NCBI GenBank assembly: GCA_022457155.1
Contig: JAJGOT010000448.1
Location: 347,501 to 411,500 of the forward strand
Direction of reading: 5' to 3'
Length of the DNA: 64,000 bases
DNA from: Cladopsammia gracilis
Taxonomy: Eukaryota > Cnidaria > Anthozoa > Scleractinia > Dendrophylliidae
Position 1 is the first letter of the stretch; each line of letters starts with the position of its first letter. Under the pieces are notes generated by a model. The model saw only the letters and a list, made by a program, of their open reading frames with translations. It searched no databases and was not told where the DNA came from. This document shows positions 24,424-36,310 of this stretch, one piece after another. The position numbers and the translations under genes are program-made.

Positions 24424-25712
24424 ACCACGCAGCCAGCTCGATGTAACATAAAAAGTACTAATCATGGAGCCAGCTTACACTTAAATATTATTGTCCATCT
24501 GAACTGGTGGCTGGCACACCGCATAAAGTTCAATATATCATAAAAGTACTAATTTGTGCAGCCATCTTACACTTATATTGTCCATCTGAACATTTACTGG
24601 CAAGTGGCACACCTCGTACAGTTCAATGTAACATAAAAGTACTAATCATGCAGCCAGCTTACACTTAATATTATTGTCCATCTGAGCTGGCAAGTGGCAC
24701 ACCTCATACAGTTCAATGTAACATAAAAGTACTAATCATGCAGCCAGCTTTAATTAATATTATTGCCCATCTGAACTGGCCGGTGGCACACCTCACACAG
24801 TTCAATGTAACATAAAAGTACTGATTCTGCACCCAGCTTACACTTGATATTATTGTCCATCTGTCCACTGGCAAGTGGCACACCTCATACAGGTCAATGT
24901 AACATAAAAGTACTGATCATGCAGCCAGCTTACACTTAATATTATTGTCCATATGAACTGGCAATTGGCACATCAGATACAGGTCAATGTAACATAAAAG
25001 TATACTGATCATGCAGCCAGCTTTAATTAATATTATTGCCCATCTGAACTGGCCGGTGGCACACCTCATACAGTTCAATGTAACATAAAAGTATACTAAT
25101 CATGCAGCCAGCTTACACTTAATATTATTGTCCATCTGAACTGGCTAAAAGTACTAATCATGCAGCCAGTTTGCATTTAATATTTTGGCACATCTAAACT
25201 AGCAGGTGGCACACCTCATACAGTTCGATATAACATAAAAGTACTAATCATGTACCTAGTTTGCACTTAATATTTTGGCTCATCTGAACTGGCTGGTGGC
25301 ACACCTCATACAGTTCGATGTAACATAAAAGTACTAATCATACAGCCAGCTTACACTTAATATTATTGCCCATCTGAACTGGCTGGTGGCACACCTCATA
25401 CAGTTCGATGTAACATAAAAGTATACTGATCATGCAGCCAGCTTTAATTAATATTATTGCCCATCTGAACTGGCCGGTGGCACACCTCATACAGGTCAAT
25501 GTAACATAAAAGTATAATAATCATGCAGCCAGCTTACACTTAATATTATTGTCCATCTGAACTGACCAGTGGCACACCTACCATACAGTTCGATATAACA
25601 TAAAAGTACTAATCATGCAGCTAGTTTGCACTTTATATTTTGGCCCATCTGAACGGAGCAGCACCCCTCATACAGTTCGATTTAAGATAAACTGAGTACT
25701 AATCATGTGCCC
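24424..25712. repeat. ~90-bp satellite array, about 14 units
   Basis: Each unit contains GTGGCACACCTCATACAG, TGTAACATAAAAGTACTAATC and CATGCAGCCAGCTTACAC, then TATTATTGTCCATCTGAACT. Units differ by small indels (for example AAGTATACTGATC). Variant units with TTTAATTAATATTATTGCCC recur at intervals of about 250-420 bp, hinting at higher-order units. No ORF is conserved. Confidence 0.9.
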
Positions 25713-27300
25713 ATCGCTATAAAAGGTGACAGCCCTTGCAAAAATCCTGCTTGCGCAAAAAAGTATTTAAGCCCGGCTTTACCCCTAGTACGTGCCAGAG
25801 AAATTTCTCAGAGCCAACTGTGTCAAAATGGACATTATTCTTTATTAATTTTCTTGAAAGGTATTATTTTACAAGTGTGTGAATAGCTACGCCTCGTATG
25901 AAAGGGTAATAAATAACCTTTCCAAAATATATGTTGCATTTAATTAGCTCAGATTAGCAAAATTATTCCACAATTGCCTATAAATTTAGCTCATATTATA
26001 TTACCTCATATAGTATATAGTACATATAGTATATATAGTTCAAGAAAAAAGTTGAAAGCAAAAAGTTTCCTTGTTATATAGAGCACCAGGGTCTTCCCAG
26101 AGTAAATCCATGCAGAGGAATCGACTCAGGTGCAAATAAAATTTTGTGCATGAAATTTGACCTAATTAATTATGCAAACATGATACGTGAAAAGATCTCG
26201 TCTCGATTTTGGTTTCCTGTCGCAACAAAAAACACTTTTTCCGCCAGACATCTTTCCAAAAATAAGCCAAAACATTTATTCGAAGCAATAAGCAGATTTC
26301 AAAGGTAAATATCCCGTCTAAATATCATAATTGCCTTTTGAGTTACCTTTCAGTATGACAGAGTATGACCGGCCGTACGTATGTTTACATGTACACTCGA
26401 CCAATTGTTCAACACTGCTCAACTCTCAAAGTCAATTACTTCGATTCTTCGCTAGAACTGATCATTTTCAGATTCTTTATCGCTTGACATTCATCCATTG
26501 TTGCTGTCTTCCATTATACAAACGCCAAAACATCGTTTGGGTCGACACGGGAGGATCTTTAAACTTCGGTTTCGGCGGCGAAGAAATCAGCTTTGTTACT
26601 CATGCGCGAAGCGGCATGAGGTAAGGTTTCGGCTCCGTTTTTCTTGTTTTTATTATTATTATTTTTATTTTTTGTGTCACGATTTTGCATGCAAATTTAT
26701 GCACGCATATTTTAGTGACCGGGTCCTCGGGTCACCAACATATTCTACAAAAATGGCTGCCGCGCTCGGCATGTGCTTGGTTTTTAAAACCGTAGTTTCG
26801 TGTCATCGCATTAATAACTCACATTTAAAATATTCAAAATGGAAAGAGAAAGCTTTAAAGAATACCCAAAGCCGCTATAGTGGAGAAAAAGGAGAGCTTT
26901 CAGCAACTGAATCTTGCTTCAAGGAAATTCATACGCTGCTATCAGTGCGGGGCGATCAAAACCGAAGAAGTAGATTTCTTACAGATGAGGGACTTAACCG
27001 TAAAAGAAATTACAATTTTTTGGTGAGAATTTATGTTGATATCAATTTGTGATTCACTTTTCTCTGTGTTCTGGTTAGTTTTGAGGAAATAATTATAAAA
27101 CATGCTAACACGAAGGAATGTGTTTACTAGCGAAAATGAAAATTACGGACAAACTTCGTCGCCCATTCGTTGTCGTTGGAATATCGTCGAAGGTATGCTA
27201 TGTTTTCCTGACTGTTTGGCTTCAGTTTGCCCTCCTCAGGACAAGTGGCTCCTTGACGGAACCAAAAAAATGAAAAATGAAAGGGAGTGAAGGAAAGAAA
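25713..27300. other. Mostly unannotated; possible first exon at 26752-27020
   Basis: Within 26498-27052 a plus-strand frame is open for 184 codons. From the ATG at 26752 it gives ~90 residues (MAAALGMCLVFKT...) up to a possible splice donor TTG|GTGAGA near 27020. I recognise no domain, and the compositional evidence is weak. The remainder shows nothing definable. A chance ORF is at least as likely as an exon. Confidence 0.2.
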
Positions 27301-27308
27301 AATGATAA

Positions 27309-27424
27309 GTCTACGACACGAGGTATTCCCAGGCGGTCACCCATCCAAGTACTAACCTCGCCCGACAGGGCTTAACTTCGGTGATCAGACGAGAACCGGC
27401 GCATGTCAAACAGTGTTCCTAGAG
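27309..27424 (-). rRNA. 5S rRNA gene or recent pseudogene
   Basis: The minus strand closely matches eukaryotic 5S rRNA over about 116 nt. It includes CGGTTCTCGTCTGATCACCG, AAGTTAAG, and the internal control C box region TAGTACTTGGATGGGTGACC with GCCTGGGAATACC. A T run lies just past the 3' end (about 27292-27298), suitable as a Pol III terminator. The 5' arm reads CTCTAGGAACAC, whereas pairing with the 3' end GTCGTAGAC expects GTCTACGAC. Helix I is therefore partly disrupted, and the A-box region CCTGTCGGGCG is also slightly off. It stands alone rather than in a tandem array. It could be a dispersed pseudogene or the head of a 5S-derived SINE. Confidence 0.75.
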
Positions 27425-29984
27425 TTTACGATGAGCGAGTGACTTTTCTCCAGTAATCGCAATAAGTCGTATTCACGACTTAAAAACGTGTTTTAGCGTG
27501 TTCTTTAGTGTGTCACGCAAAATTCGTTGAGGGGGGAAGGGGTGCGTGACCCGTTCAAAACAAACCATAAAACTTGCTTACGCAAGCGCATGAGTGTAGG
27601 CTACAATAGTAGCCTCTTGTTTTTTTTTAAAACCCAGTCATGTAGTTGAGTAGTGAGCTGTCCAGCTCAAACTCGCTCAGTGATTGGCTTAGAATACTTT
27701 CACGCCTCCCTCCCTCTACCCTCTCTCCTGAAAATAACGCAAACTTTTCCGAATTTCATCGTTCCTGAAGGAACGATATATTTTTATGGCCGTCCTGCAA
27801 GAACATTAAGCAGTACTTCCGTTGTTACACGTATGGCGGTACATGTATTGCATCCAGCATGAAATATTTGAGTCTCCATCATGACTGCAGTTTTGTAGAG
27901 AACGGCGGATGCAAGTGATTTTTGATATATTATTTAAGCAAGACTTGAGTTTCGGTTCTTTGGTGGTTTCTCCCATGTGAAGCAGCCTGGAAGACACCAC
28001 TAGCTCTAAAGGCACAAAAATTAACTAAGACTCAATTTTTGCATTTCGCGCGCATCTCAAACCGATTGAGACGTTTATACACACAGTTTAATACCGGCCA
28101 CGCTCCAAGCGTTAGGAAAGGTTTTATCAGGAAATACTTTTGTGCATAGTTGATCTTGTCAATGAACGTGTCAATATTTGTGGGTTAAAGGTTTTTATTT
28201 ATGAATCTTGAACGTCTCATGGGGAGCAATGCTGTCTTTGTAACAAAGGAGAGAAGGCTCGATTGTTGACGCAACAGGCGATATAATTTTTGTAAACGCG
28301 CACGCGAGAACCTCGCGGGCACCACCTTCCCTTCCCTAGAAATTTTGTCCTGAATTTTCTGGAATTTGTCAGTGATTCGTAAGCCACTGAAGACCACAAC
28401 GAAAGGAGTGTGATTAAACTTAAATAAGCCTGTTTAGCTTGCGGGATTATTGTTCTGGCGGTAGCGCTAAGACTGAGCGGTGAAACCGCAAAAAAATATT
28501 TCATGGATAGTCGGGCGGGTGATTACGCGAGCGCGAAAGTCGCCTCTTGTGGACATTACATCGTTCTAATTTCTCACGACCAAGCTTAAAATATACAATC
28601 TTTCTTTCTTTGTTACCATATAAATAATGTTGCCAGTTACATAAATATACAATGTCAGAAATATAATTCCAAGGAATATAATTCCAGTGATTTCTGACTG
28701 CCGGCTTACATTTTTATATGCGTCCAAATGAGCTTAAAAATACTCAAGACTCAAGTTTCGGTTCTTTGGTGAACCTCATCAGTTGCTCCCACGTGAAGCG
28801 ATCTTGTATACTAGCTTTAAAGGCGAGAGATTTTTTACTTTATTTGACGTTTGCACGCATTTCAAAACACACATTTCTATTCCTGCCGGCAGAATGCCAC
28901 GCTCCAGGCGTCAGGAAAGGTTTTATCAGTTTTAGTAAAGGCGAAGCATTCATTCATCCTTAAAAAAAAAAACAATTGAGGAAAATATTAGAAATTCAGA
29001 TCACGCTTCGCGTGTACGAGGCTATCAAGTTAATCTCTGAATCTGGTTGATAGATCTAGAGCCCTCTCAGAATTTAGATTCACAGAGAGAAGTTAGCACT
29101 CCAACAATGCCTTTTGTCACACAGCGGAGTCCGCCATCTAGTTTACCAAAATTACTCCACAGATTACACTGTTTCTAAAATTTGAACTAATTTCACTACA
29201 CGTTTGTACATTTTGGTTCAGATTATATTCACTTGGCGTTTTCTGGTTTGTTTCCGATTTAATTACATGCTCCGTGACATTGAAACAGATTATGACACCT
29301 TGCCGGTCTCAAAGGGGAAGAAACATGGTGCGTCTTAAGCTGAGGTATGTAAGGAATGCTAGGAAATTTTCCTAGCATTCCTTAGCGGTACTTACAGTAG
29401 AAGCCGTCTGCGTTCTCCCATGTTATGAAACCTAAGAAATATCTTTGTTCGATGTTTTTGTTATTGTTTTCGGCCTTGACCGTGCACAGCACAATAGATA
29501 TTAAGCTTTTTTGTTCGAGTAACTGACCAATAGAAATGTTTCTATTACAGGTAAGTTATTCTGTCATGTGTACTATGATTTAAAAACAAAAGATGTGCAC
29601 GGTAAAGTACAGTTCAACATACTAAGAATTGTAGTTCCTTTGTTATCACCATCGAAGTCTGCAACTGGGTTTTATAACCAGTCCCTCGATTAACTATGCT
29701 CAAACTGATCATTGAACTCTTAGAAAATGAAGGAATAAAATCGCCAGGAATCACTGCTAATTAATCACTGCTAATTAATCATTGCTAATTAAGATGGAGT
29801 TTTCGAAACCACCGTGATGCTCAGGATTTTCTGTATTCAAACTTGACGAATTATTAATGAGTTTGAGAAGGAGAGTTTGACACTACTAGAGCACAAATTG
29901 GCCTTATTTTTATCATAAGAAATCTCAGCATATAAAATAAACGCGTTCCAAGTTCTTCAGCCGTTCCTACCACTGTCTCGCCCT
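27425..29984. other. Gene-poor stretch with paired repeats and one hairpin
   Basis: Two direct repeats about 800 bp apart (about 27950-28135 and 28750-28930) share TTTCGGTTCTTTGGTG and CGTCAGGAAAGGTTTTATCAG-like sequence. Between them, 28190-28640 matches 23640-24230. A 35-bp near-perfect palindrome TAAGGAATGCTAGG...CCTAGCATTCCTTA lies at 29350-29384. Three copies of a 14-bp unit AATCACTGCTAATT lie at 29753-29795. No gene is seen. Confidence 0.5.
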
Positions 29985-32900
29985 TTAAGCTACCATCAGT
30001 TCAACAACGGAACTAACACTCACTTTCGTAGTTCGACCAGTCAAGGTGACTACCACAGTATCAGCGGTCCCAGGAACGGCCGAAGGCGCTGCAGTGAAAT
30101 ACACATCGAAGACGACTATACGGTCTTGCAAAATACGGACTGGCGATCTCGAATAGTAAGCCTTGAACGTTGAGGTATCTTTGACTGTAAAGTCAAACAG
30201 CTCTGGGGCTCCGGTGTTATAGGCAAAGAACATGATAGATTCATTGTCGGATTTTGGAACTGTGAATTCGTTCTGGGCGTGCAGGACTTTAACCACCACA
30301 TGGCTTGGGTGGATTGTGATCTTGGATCTGCGTTCAAAGTGAAAGTTTTTGTTGGTTATGCCTCTCAGTTGTAGCTTGAATGGAACAGTCGGAGTCGGGA
30401 AGGCGGCCGAGAAATGCGCTCCACTTGTACCAAGTGGTCTGTTGACAGACGTTGTGTGGAGGACGTTTCCATCTTCATTCAAGATATTAAGGTAAAGAGA
30501 TGATGCCTTCACCTTGTCAGCTTCTCTTACTATTAAGATGACATACGCGTATTTCCCTAAAAGGAAAAGAAAAATTGCCTTTTGACTATTCAAATGATTA
30601 CATCAACCGGATTTTTAATTCGTCAACCACAAGTGTGGGAATTGATTACTGCCAGAAAGATCACCAAGTTAGAATTAGCAAGACCTTAAAATTTGAGCTT
30701 TATATCTTGTCAGTCAGAAACGAAGATATGGGTCAGGTAATTTTTACATTTTTGCAGACGTTTGTACATTGGCGGTAAGCAAATCTTGTCTACTCGGTAT
30801 ACAAGACAATGTTTACATATAAATATTAGTTAATATTGTCTTTGAAAATCCCCTTCGAGAAAGTCAATCATGTATGTATTTGTCTATTGCCATATATAAA
30901 TTTTTCGACATTCACTGACCCATATCTCCGCTTCTAAGAAATTACAGGTAACGCTCAGATATACAACGTTTGATACTATAAGATAAGGGTTCTCTTTCCA
31001 GCAGTATCGGTTTGTTTTCCCAAAATACACACTACGAGATGGTCTATTGCCATTAAAATAAATCTGCTCTACTGGGCAGTACTTTTCCATTGTGCTTCTT
31101 GTAATATATCATCAAACAAGAGGAACAGTATTTCATCAGATAATTCTAAACACCGAGAAGTACTTTCCTGTGGCACTGTTTATTATGCTGTACAAGGTGA
31201 TTCTAACGTTTGAGTCTGTGGATGAAATTCTACAGTGTGACCATTCAAAAGAAAGCTACCGAGCAGTACTTTCCTGTGTTGCTGTTCATTATGCTGTCCA
31301 AGATGGTTCTAACTTTAGGGTTTGTGAATTATTTTCAAATGAAAGCGGCTCTGAGCAGTTTGTTCATCACAAGAGCGGTCTTGCGAATGAAATCCTAAAA
31401 CGTAACCGTTTGAATTATAACAGCTGATGTCGATCTCTGTTATCCAATCTTTACCCTTAAATGTAAAAGATCAATGACTCACCAGTGAGGGGATGGGAGA
31501 CTGGTATGGGGCTCCCGTTAGTACGAGGGATGACAAAGGTAAAGTCGAAGTCCAGGTTAGTCTTACTGGATCCCTTGAACATGTATGTGTGTTTGCCAGC
31601 TCCTGGTGGAACTACCAACTTCCAGACTCCTGGTTGGGGGCTGTCCACCTCAAATACCGTCACTTTGGACATCGTGGTTTTGCCAGAGATAACGAAGGCC
31701 CCGATTGGATCTTTCAGTTCAATGTTTGATGCAGTGTTCTCACTAGAGACCGAGACGATTACTTTTTCCATGGTGTCATCTACGAACAGTTTGTATTCCG
31801 TAAGGGCAACACTTCGTTTCTTTTTACCTAAAGACTGAAGCCCACTTACAACTGAACCGCTACATGTTGTCCCACCAAGGAGCACCTTTGTGAAGCTCTT
31901 CATCTTGGCGAGATCAGACCTAGACTTGGGTAGTTCAAAAATCTGACCACAAGTTTCTCTTGCGAGGTCCTGAAACGGCTTGGCAGAGACCGCGTTACCA
32001 CAATCGACTGTTACAAAAAAATAGACATGTATACCCTTCGCCTTTGCTTCAATCATTGCTCTTCTTAACAATGAAGCGTCTTTTGGTGGTGCATCAGTGA
32101 AAACATAGAGGGGTGAGTCTGGTACAGGTTGTTTTTTCAGGGCTTCTATAATTCCTGTGAAGGTCGGCTCGGCACAGTCTCCCCCACCATGTGCATAAAG
32201 AGCTCGAAGTTGGTTAATAAACTCTGTTCCTTTTCCAGCTTCTTTCTTTGTGGCACGCCCTGTTTCTAAGGAATTAAGACCATGAAATTTTAGTCTTATT
32301 GGCACAACAAACAAACAAAAATTTTATTAGACATATTAAACTTAAATACAATTGCCCTGCAAATTAGCAAAGAAACGCTATTCGAGGCAGGGAAAAGTAA
32401 TCTAATTGAAAATATTGAAAGTGACACAATATAACAATACAGAAGCTGATCTGTAGAGTTACACAACATATCTGATCTGCAGAGTTGGCTCAACGTTCAA
32501 GTATACAGTAATTATTAATTGATCCTTAACATTAAAAGCGGGGAATAGTTAAATACGATCGAGAACATTGTTGAGTTCATAAAAAATCCATTCGTCTATA
32601 AAAACAAAGTGTGTAGTGTAGTGTAGTGTAGTATAGTATAGTATAGTATGGTATGGTATGGTATGGTATGGTATGGTATGGTATGGTATGGTATGGTATG
32701 GTATGGTATGGTATGGTATGGTATGGTATGGTATGGTATGGTATAGTATAGTATAGTATAGTATAGTATAGTATAGTATAGTATAGTATAGTATAGTATA
32801 GTAACGCAAGTTAAAGGCCCGAAGAAGCTTGGGATCTGTTTTATTATGAGTTCTAAATATACCCGTGAGGATAAGATGGTGAATATATGAGAGGAGAGAA

Positions 32901-35622
32901 GACGAGAAGACACTGGACTGGCCGCATATTAAATTTTAGGAAACATTCACGTACCTGGGTCATTAAATGGCGACAGAATATAGTCCACCTCTAAATTTGG
33001 CCTTGGTTGATTGACGATATATTTCGTGATATCCTTTACTGCATCAATTTCTCTGTACATGCTTCCTGTGTCATCAATAGCAAACATGAGTGTTGCCTTC
33101 TCTTCGTTTCTGTTGCCGATAAATTTCTCAAATTTCTTCTTGCCCATCTTTTTCTGGAGGGATTTCATCACTCTTTTCATTGCATCCACGGTATTGGTTC
33201 TTACCGAGCGTTTCTTGCGGCGTGAAGTAGAAGCAGTCTTCTTTTTCTCTATGTCAAACGTAATGTACAATGCATGACCAAGTGCCTGGCGGATGAATTG
33301 GCTGTTGCCATGTTTGGCGGCTAACTGGATGATGCCTTCGATCTTCTTCAGTCTGGCTGCTGTTTGGGGGTAAAACGAACGAAGAGCCTGGCCGTCGTAT
33401 ACTGTTTTTTCTATTTCTTCCACATTTGTCAGGAAGTTGTTGGAGGGCGAAGAAGCTTTTAGAAAAGGCAAGAAACAACAATAGTAAGAACTAGAAAATA
33501 TTGTTTAGTTTGGAACGCGAAGAAAAGTTCAAAAACTGTGTGGCACTTGTCGTCAAATTTAGCACTCAAAAGTTAAAAAAAGATGAGAATTATAAACCAA
33601 GGTCAACTAAAATAATTTTATAGAATTTTACATGGTTTTACTAAAATATAGAATCCTCAAATAATGGATCAAAAAAAAAAAACTATTAACTCCTAGGAAC
33701 AGAACAACGCTATAGCATTTTTTTTTTTTCATATTGTTTGCGTGGAAGTTTAATGAAATGATTTATTGTCATCTAAATGATTCAGAAGCATATACTATGG
33801 AACCTTTTTACTTCACGTTCAATGGCTCGTTTTTGCCAGCAGTTATTAACAGTAACTAGGACCCGCAATGTTTTGTATTTTTGGAAAATTTTTAGGTGGC
33901 TCCAAGTAGTTTTTTTGGGTCACACTTCCCTTTTTCTACGCTTATAATACGTAATCTTACTGACTTTAGCTCAATGAATCTGAATTTGATACCAGATGTT
34001 AGGCTTGGATGAAAGTTTTGAGCGATGCTCTTTTTATGCTAATCGACGTTTCCATAGCAACGGTAAACAAACATGGCAAAAACAGTTTTTCCTAATTATC
34101 TTTCGATTTTGGGGCTACCCGCGACAAGCGAATAAATGCGCTATATTATACACAGTCTAGCACACTAAATGGGAAAATTTCAAACAAATTAAACTGGTCG
34201 ATTTTGAATAAATCGCTGAAATATTTTTAACACGTGTGTTTTCATGTTTGAAATGTAAGCGGTCAAAACACAAATTATCATTAAACTACTACAGAAAGTT
34301 TCCTCAGACTTAAATTATTACTCCCTGCAAATAGCTCTGACTAACTCTTCGGCTCCTCGGTTCATGCGTTATTATATTTATACCAACAAGCTACACTGCA
34401 ACTCCCGGTTAATGAACGACTTTATTAACAAAATAACTAATAAATACAAGTTGGAAGATCTCTACTCTGAACACTAGTACTATTTGAAGCTCCTTGTCTT
34501 AATTTAATCAAGCAACCTTCTTATATGATTATATTTTTATTGTATTTATATAACATATATGTACGAATAACTTGTTGTAGATATGTTTTTAATGTTGCAG
34601 ATATGTTTCTGATGTACATGTAGGTAATTTGTGAGTGTTAATAAAAATGTCATACGTCCAAAAAAAAAAAAACTCCTCGGCAATAAAGAGATCGAGCTTT
34701 TCATTCAAATGTAGTTTTGCTTGACGTTTTCACTCTTTTTAAACTGCATTTGAATGAAAAGCTCGATCTTGCAATTGCCGAGGAATTAATCAGAGCTATT
34801 TGCAAGGAGTAGTAATTTTAGTCTGAGGAAACTTTCTGTGGTAATTTAATGATAATTTGTGAGACCTATAGAAGGTTTTGACCGCTTATATTTCAAACAT
34901 GAAAAACACGTGTTAAAAATGTTTAAATAACTTCTGTAAAAATGCAAGGACCACTTGAACAAACATTAGAAAAATATAGCTGGATCTTTGTGCAGATCAG
35001 GATCAGCAATGAACTAAATAAAAAAACTTTAACATGCAAGGCTGATCAGACAGCAAATTCGTTCGATTTCTTTTAATTTCTTGGGCAAATCTTATTAAAA
35101 GAAATCGAACGAATTTGCTGTCTGATCAGCCTTGCATGTTAAAATTTTTTTAAAAAAAATGTTTTAGCGAATTATGTGCTACACTGTGTAGATTATAGCG
35201 CATTTATTCGTTTGTCGCGGGTAGCCCCAAAATCGAAAGCTATTTTGGAAAAACTGTTCTTCGCCATATTTGTTTACCGTTGCTATGGAAATGCCGATTA
35301 GCATAAAAAGAGCATCATCCAAAACTTTGATCCAAGCCTAACTGGTATCAAATTCAGATTTATTGAGCTAAAGTAAAATTATGTATAAGCGCTTCAAAAA
35401 GGGAAGTGTGACCCAAAAAAACTACTTGGAGCCACCTTAAGCAACGTTTGATCATTTTCAAAAATTAGTAGCACAATTGGGAAAGGCCTCGTCTAGGCTC
35501 AATTAAAAGTCATAAGGTCGTTTAAAAGTAGAAAACTCGACGCCAAAGATATGCGATTACACCATTAAGAAACATGCATGTAGCATGGTTAACAATGAGG
35601 GAAATTTACAACAATCAGCTTG

Positions 35623-35702
<80 letters not shown>

Positions 35703-36248
35703 CTGTACAAACCTAAAATTTTTAAAAGGAGTGGCACCGATTTCTTGGAGCATTACAAACTCTTGTTTGAAGCCGTTAATTCAAAAAATTAATTCAACTT
35801 AATCGACGTTAGTCAAACAGAAATTGTCATATTTAAGAGGCGCAGATTTGTGTTTTAGGGGCGGGTTTATTAGCAGTCTCTTTTTGAGGGAAGCGTTGAA
35901 ATGAGAGTAGCCGTTTAATCTTTGGGCCCATTAGCACTCACGAGTTTGCTGGGAATAATTTTCTGATGCACACAAGGAATTTCTGTTTTCGCTTGACGAT
36001 GACCTTTAAGTGAGCCTGAAAAGCAATGCACACACTCCACATGCACAGGGAAAAGAATGTCGCAGCTTACCTGCCGATCTGGAGGAAGGATCAGTAGAGT
36101 AGGTCAGCAAAGCCTTCCTTGTGTCAGCTAACGAATCTACATAGTAGTTTAGTTGAGAAGAAACCAAGTTGGTCAAGGACAAAGTCAACACCAAGCACAA
36201 GACATTTCTCTTCATACTGGAAACCAACGATTGTTTATGTGCCTCCAT
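29985..36248 (-). CDS. Secreted von Willebrand factor A (VWA) domain protein, four exons
   Basis: Exons (minus): 36248-36071, 33455-32955, 32265-31483 and 30556-29985. Each junction has GT/AG ends (GCAG|GTAAGC, CCAG|GTACGT, ACTG|GTGAGT; acceptors after AAAAG, CCTTAG, TTTTAG). All three introns are phase 1 and the frame is continuous, giving ~666 residues from the Met at 36215. I prefer that start because a signal peptide begins there; the ATG at 36248 adds 11 residues. The VWA domain starts near residue 170 with a MIDAS DDTGS and continues across the intron into LYAHGGGDCAE and LYVFTDAPPKD, close to hemicentin/VWA7-type domains. Basic RRKKRS and KKKRS sites suggest furin cleavage. The C-terminal ~350 residues are beta-rich with no named domain. 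The likely role is a secreted adhesive or matrix protein. Confidence 0.85.
30560..31480. repeat. VWA intron 3 with ~115-bp tandem units
   Basis: Between about 31100 and 31390, two to three units of ~115 bp share GAGCAGTACTTTCCTGTG and TATTATGCTGTACAAG. The segment AGTGTGACCATTCAAAAGAA resembles sequence in the foldback family at 37728-40679. It is intronic, so the ORFs there are not coding. Confidence 0.55.
32610..32803. repeat. Pentanucleotide microsatellite (GTATG/GTATA/GTGTA)n in VWA intron 2
   Basis: About 38 units of a 5-bp repeat lie in three blocks: GTGTA, then GTATA, then a long run of GTATG, then GTATA again. The block structure points to stepwise expansion after point mutation. It sits in the intron between exons 2 and 3. 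Confidence 0.9.
34361..34671 (+). mobile_element. 5'-truncated retroposon 3' end with poly-A and target duplication
   Basis: The insert ends with AATAAAAATGTCATACGTCC followed by an A run (34660-34671). It is flanked by CTCCTCGG at 34353-34360 and 34672-34679, consistent with an 8-bp or longer target duplication. Removing it restores the foldback stem. The ~310-bp body shows no ORF, so I cannot name the LINE family. Confidence 0.7.
35029..35142. mobile_element. 114-bp hairpin MITE with TTAA ends
   Basis: TTAACATGCAAGGCTGATC and its exact complement form a stem of about 48 bp with a short loop. The element lies in the right arm of the intron 1 foldback, where the left arm has no counterpart, so it inserted later. 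TTAA at both tips is either the target duplication or part of the stem. Confidence 0.75.
35625..35700. repeat. (AT)n microsatellite
   Basis: An uninterrupted AT dinucleotide run of about 38 units in VWA intron 1. The overlapping Ile-Tyr ORF is an artefact. Confidence 0.95.
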
Positions 36249-36269
36249 CGTTCAATGGTAGTTCGTCTG

Positions 36270-36310
36270 ATGTATGATGTACTGGGATGATGTGTTCTTC
36301 TTTTATAAGG
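36270..36310 (-). promoter_or_regulatory. Putative TATA box of the VWA gene
   Basis: TATAAAAGAAG reads on the minus strand from 36307. A start site ~30 bp downstream would fall near 36277, giving a short 5' leader before the ATGs at 36248 and 36215. Position and sequence fit a canonical core promoter; no transcript evidence is available here. Confidence 0.55.

Larger units (their letters stand above)
33891..35440. mobile_element. 1.55-kb foldback element in VWA intron 1
   Basis: The outer ends TTTAGGTGGCTCCAAGTAG and its complement (35440 end) are inverted, and the arms can be followed inward to about 34345 and 34775. The right arm contains a hairpin MITE (35029-35142). The inner left stem is broken by a retroposed fragment (34361-34671). 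The apex is an inner hairpin around GATCGAGCTTTTCATTC (34690-34770). No ORF is conserved. Confidence 0.8.

Noticed and set aside
15285..25712. CRISPR-like arrays at 15285-15545 and 24424-25712
   Set aside because: The units are continuous tandem repeats without unique spacers, in a eukaryotic setting with no cas genes.
31485..31838. 117-codon plus-strand ORF opposite VWA exon 3
   Set aside because: Antisense shadow of the coding exon, with no independent features.
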